Assembly (NCBI GenBank): GCA_900555805.1
Contig: USMJ01000111.1
Location: 1-5,172, forward strand
DNA length: 5,172 nucleotides
Source of the DNA: an uncultured Oscillospiraceae bacterium
GTDB taxonomy: Bacteria; Bacillota; Clostridia; Oscillospirales; Acutalibacteraceae
Direction of reading: 5' to 3'
The translations under genes were made by a program, and so were the position numbers. The notes beneath the pieces are model-generated. The model did not search any database. It had not been told where the DNA came from and worked only from the letters and a program-made list of their open reading frames with translations. Shown piece after piece: positions 5,172 through 5,172 of the stretch (position 1 is the stretch's first letter; each line of letters starts with the position of its first letter).

Positions 5172-5172
5172 C

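Overview
The window looks like chromosomal DNA of an anaerobic Firmicute of class Clostridia, probably near Oscillospiraceae/Ruminococcaceae. This rests on strong AGGAGG-type ribosome binding sites, consensus TTGACA/TATAAT-type promoters, short U-tailed terminators, moderate GC, and the protein families present. The taxonomic placement is inferred from gene content and style, not from a search. I see no phage, plasmid, CRISPR, transposase or defence gene.

Layout. (1) 1-1380, minus strand: a consensus promoter reads into tRNA-Gly(CCC). Only 51 bases further on, with no visible terminator, comes a DUF2804 gene that ends in a strong hairpin terminator at the left edge. (2) 1549-2812, plus strand: a stand-alone promoter, a soluble diacylglycerol/lipid kinase of the DgkB/YegS/BmrU family with an added highly charged C-terminal tail, and its own terminator. 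(3) 2813-3301: a gene-free interval of about 490 bases packed with inverted repeats, including two diverged copies of one 53-base hairpin whose differences largely preserve base pairing. (4) 3302-4964, minus strand: a probable two-gene operon of a short lipoprotein-type MltG (endolytic transglycosylase) and a DUF554 membrane protein, ending in a strong terminator with a second candidate behind it. (5) 5064-5171, at the right edge: a compact element bounded by 14-bp inverted repeats and containing internal hairpins, in the mltG 5' flank.

The protein genes are housekeeping or envelope functions: lipid recycling, peptidoglycan processing and an uncharacterised membrane protein. No multi-gene system unites them. 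The most unusual content is non-coding: the covarying repeat pair in region 3 and the bounded structured element in region 5, both candidates for dispersed repeat families or structured RNAs. A possible tRNA-mRNA co-transcript in region 1 is the third point of interest.
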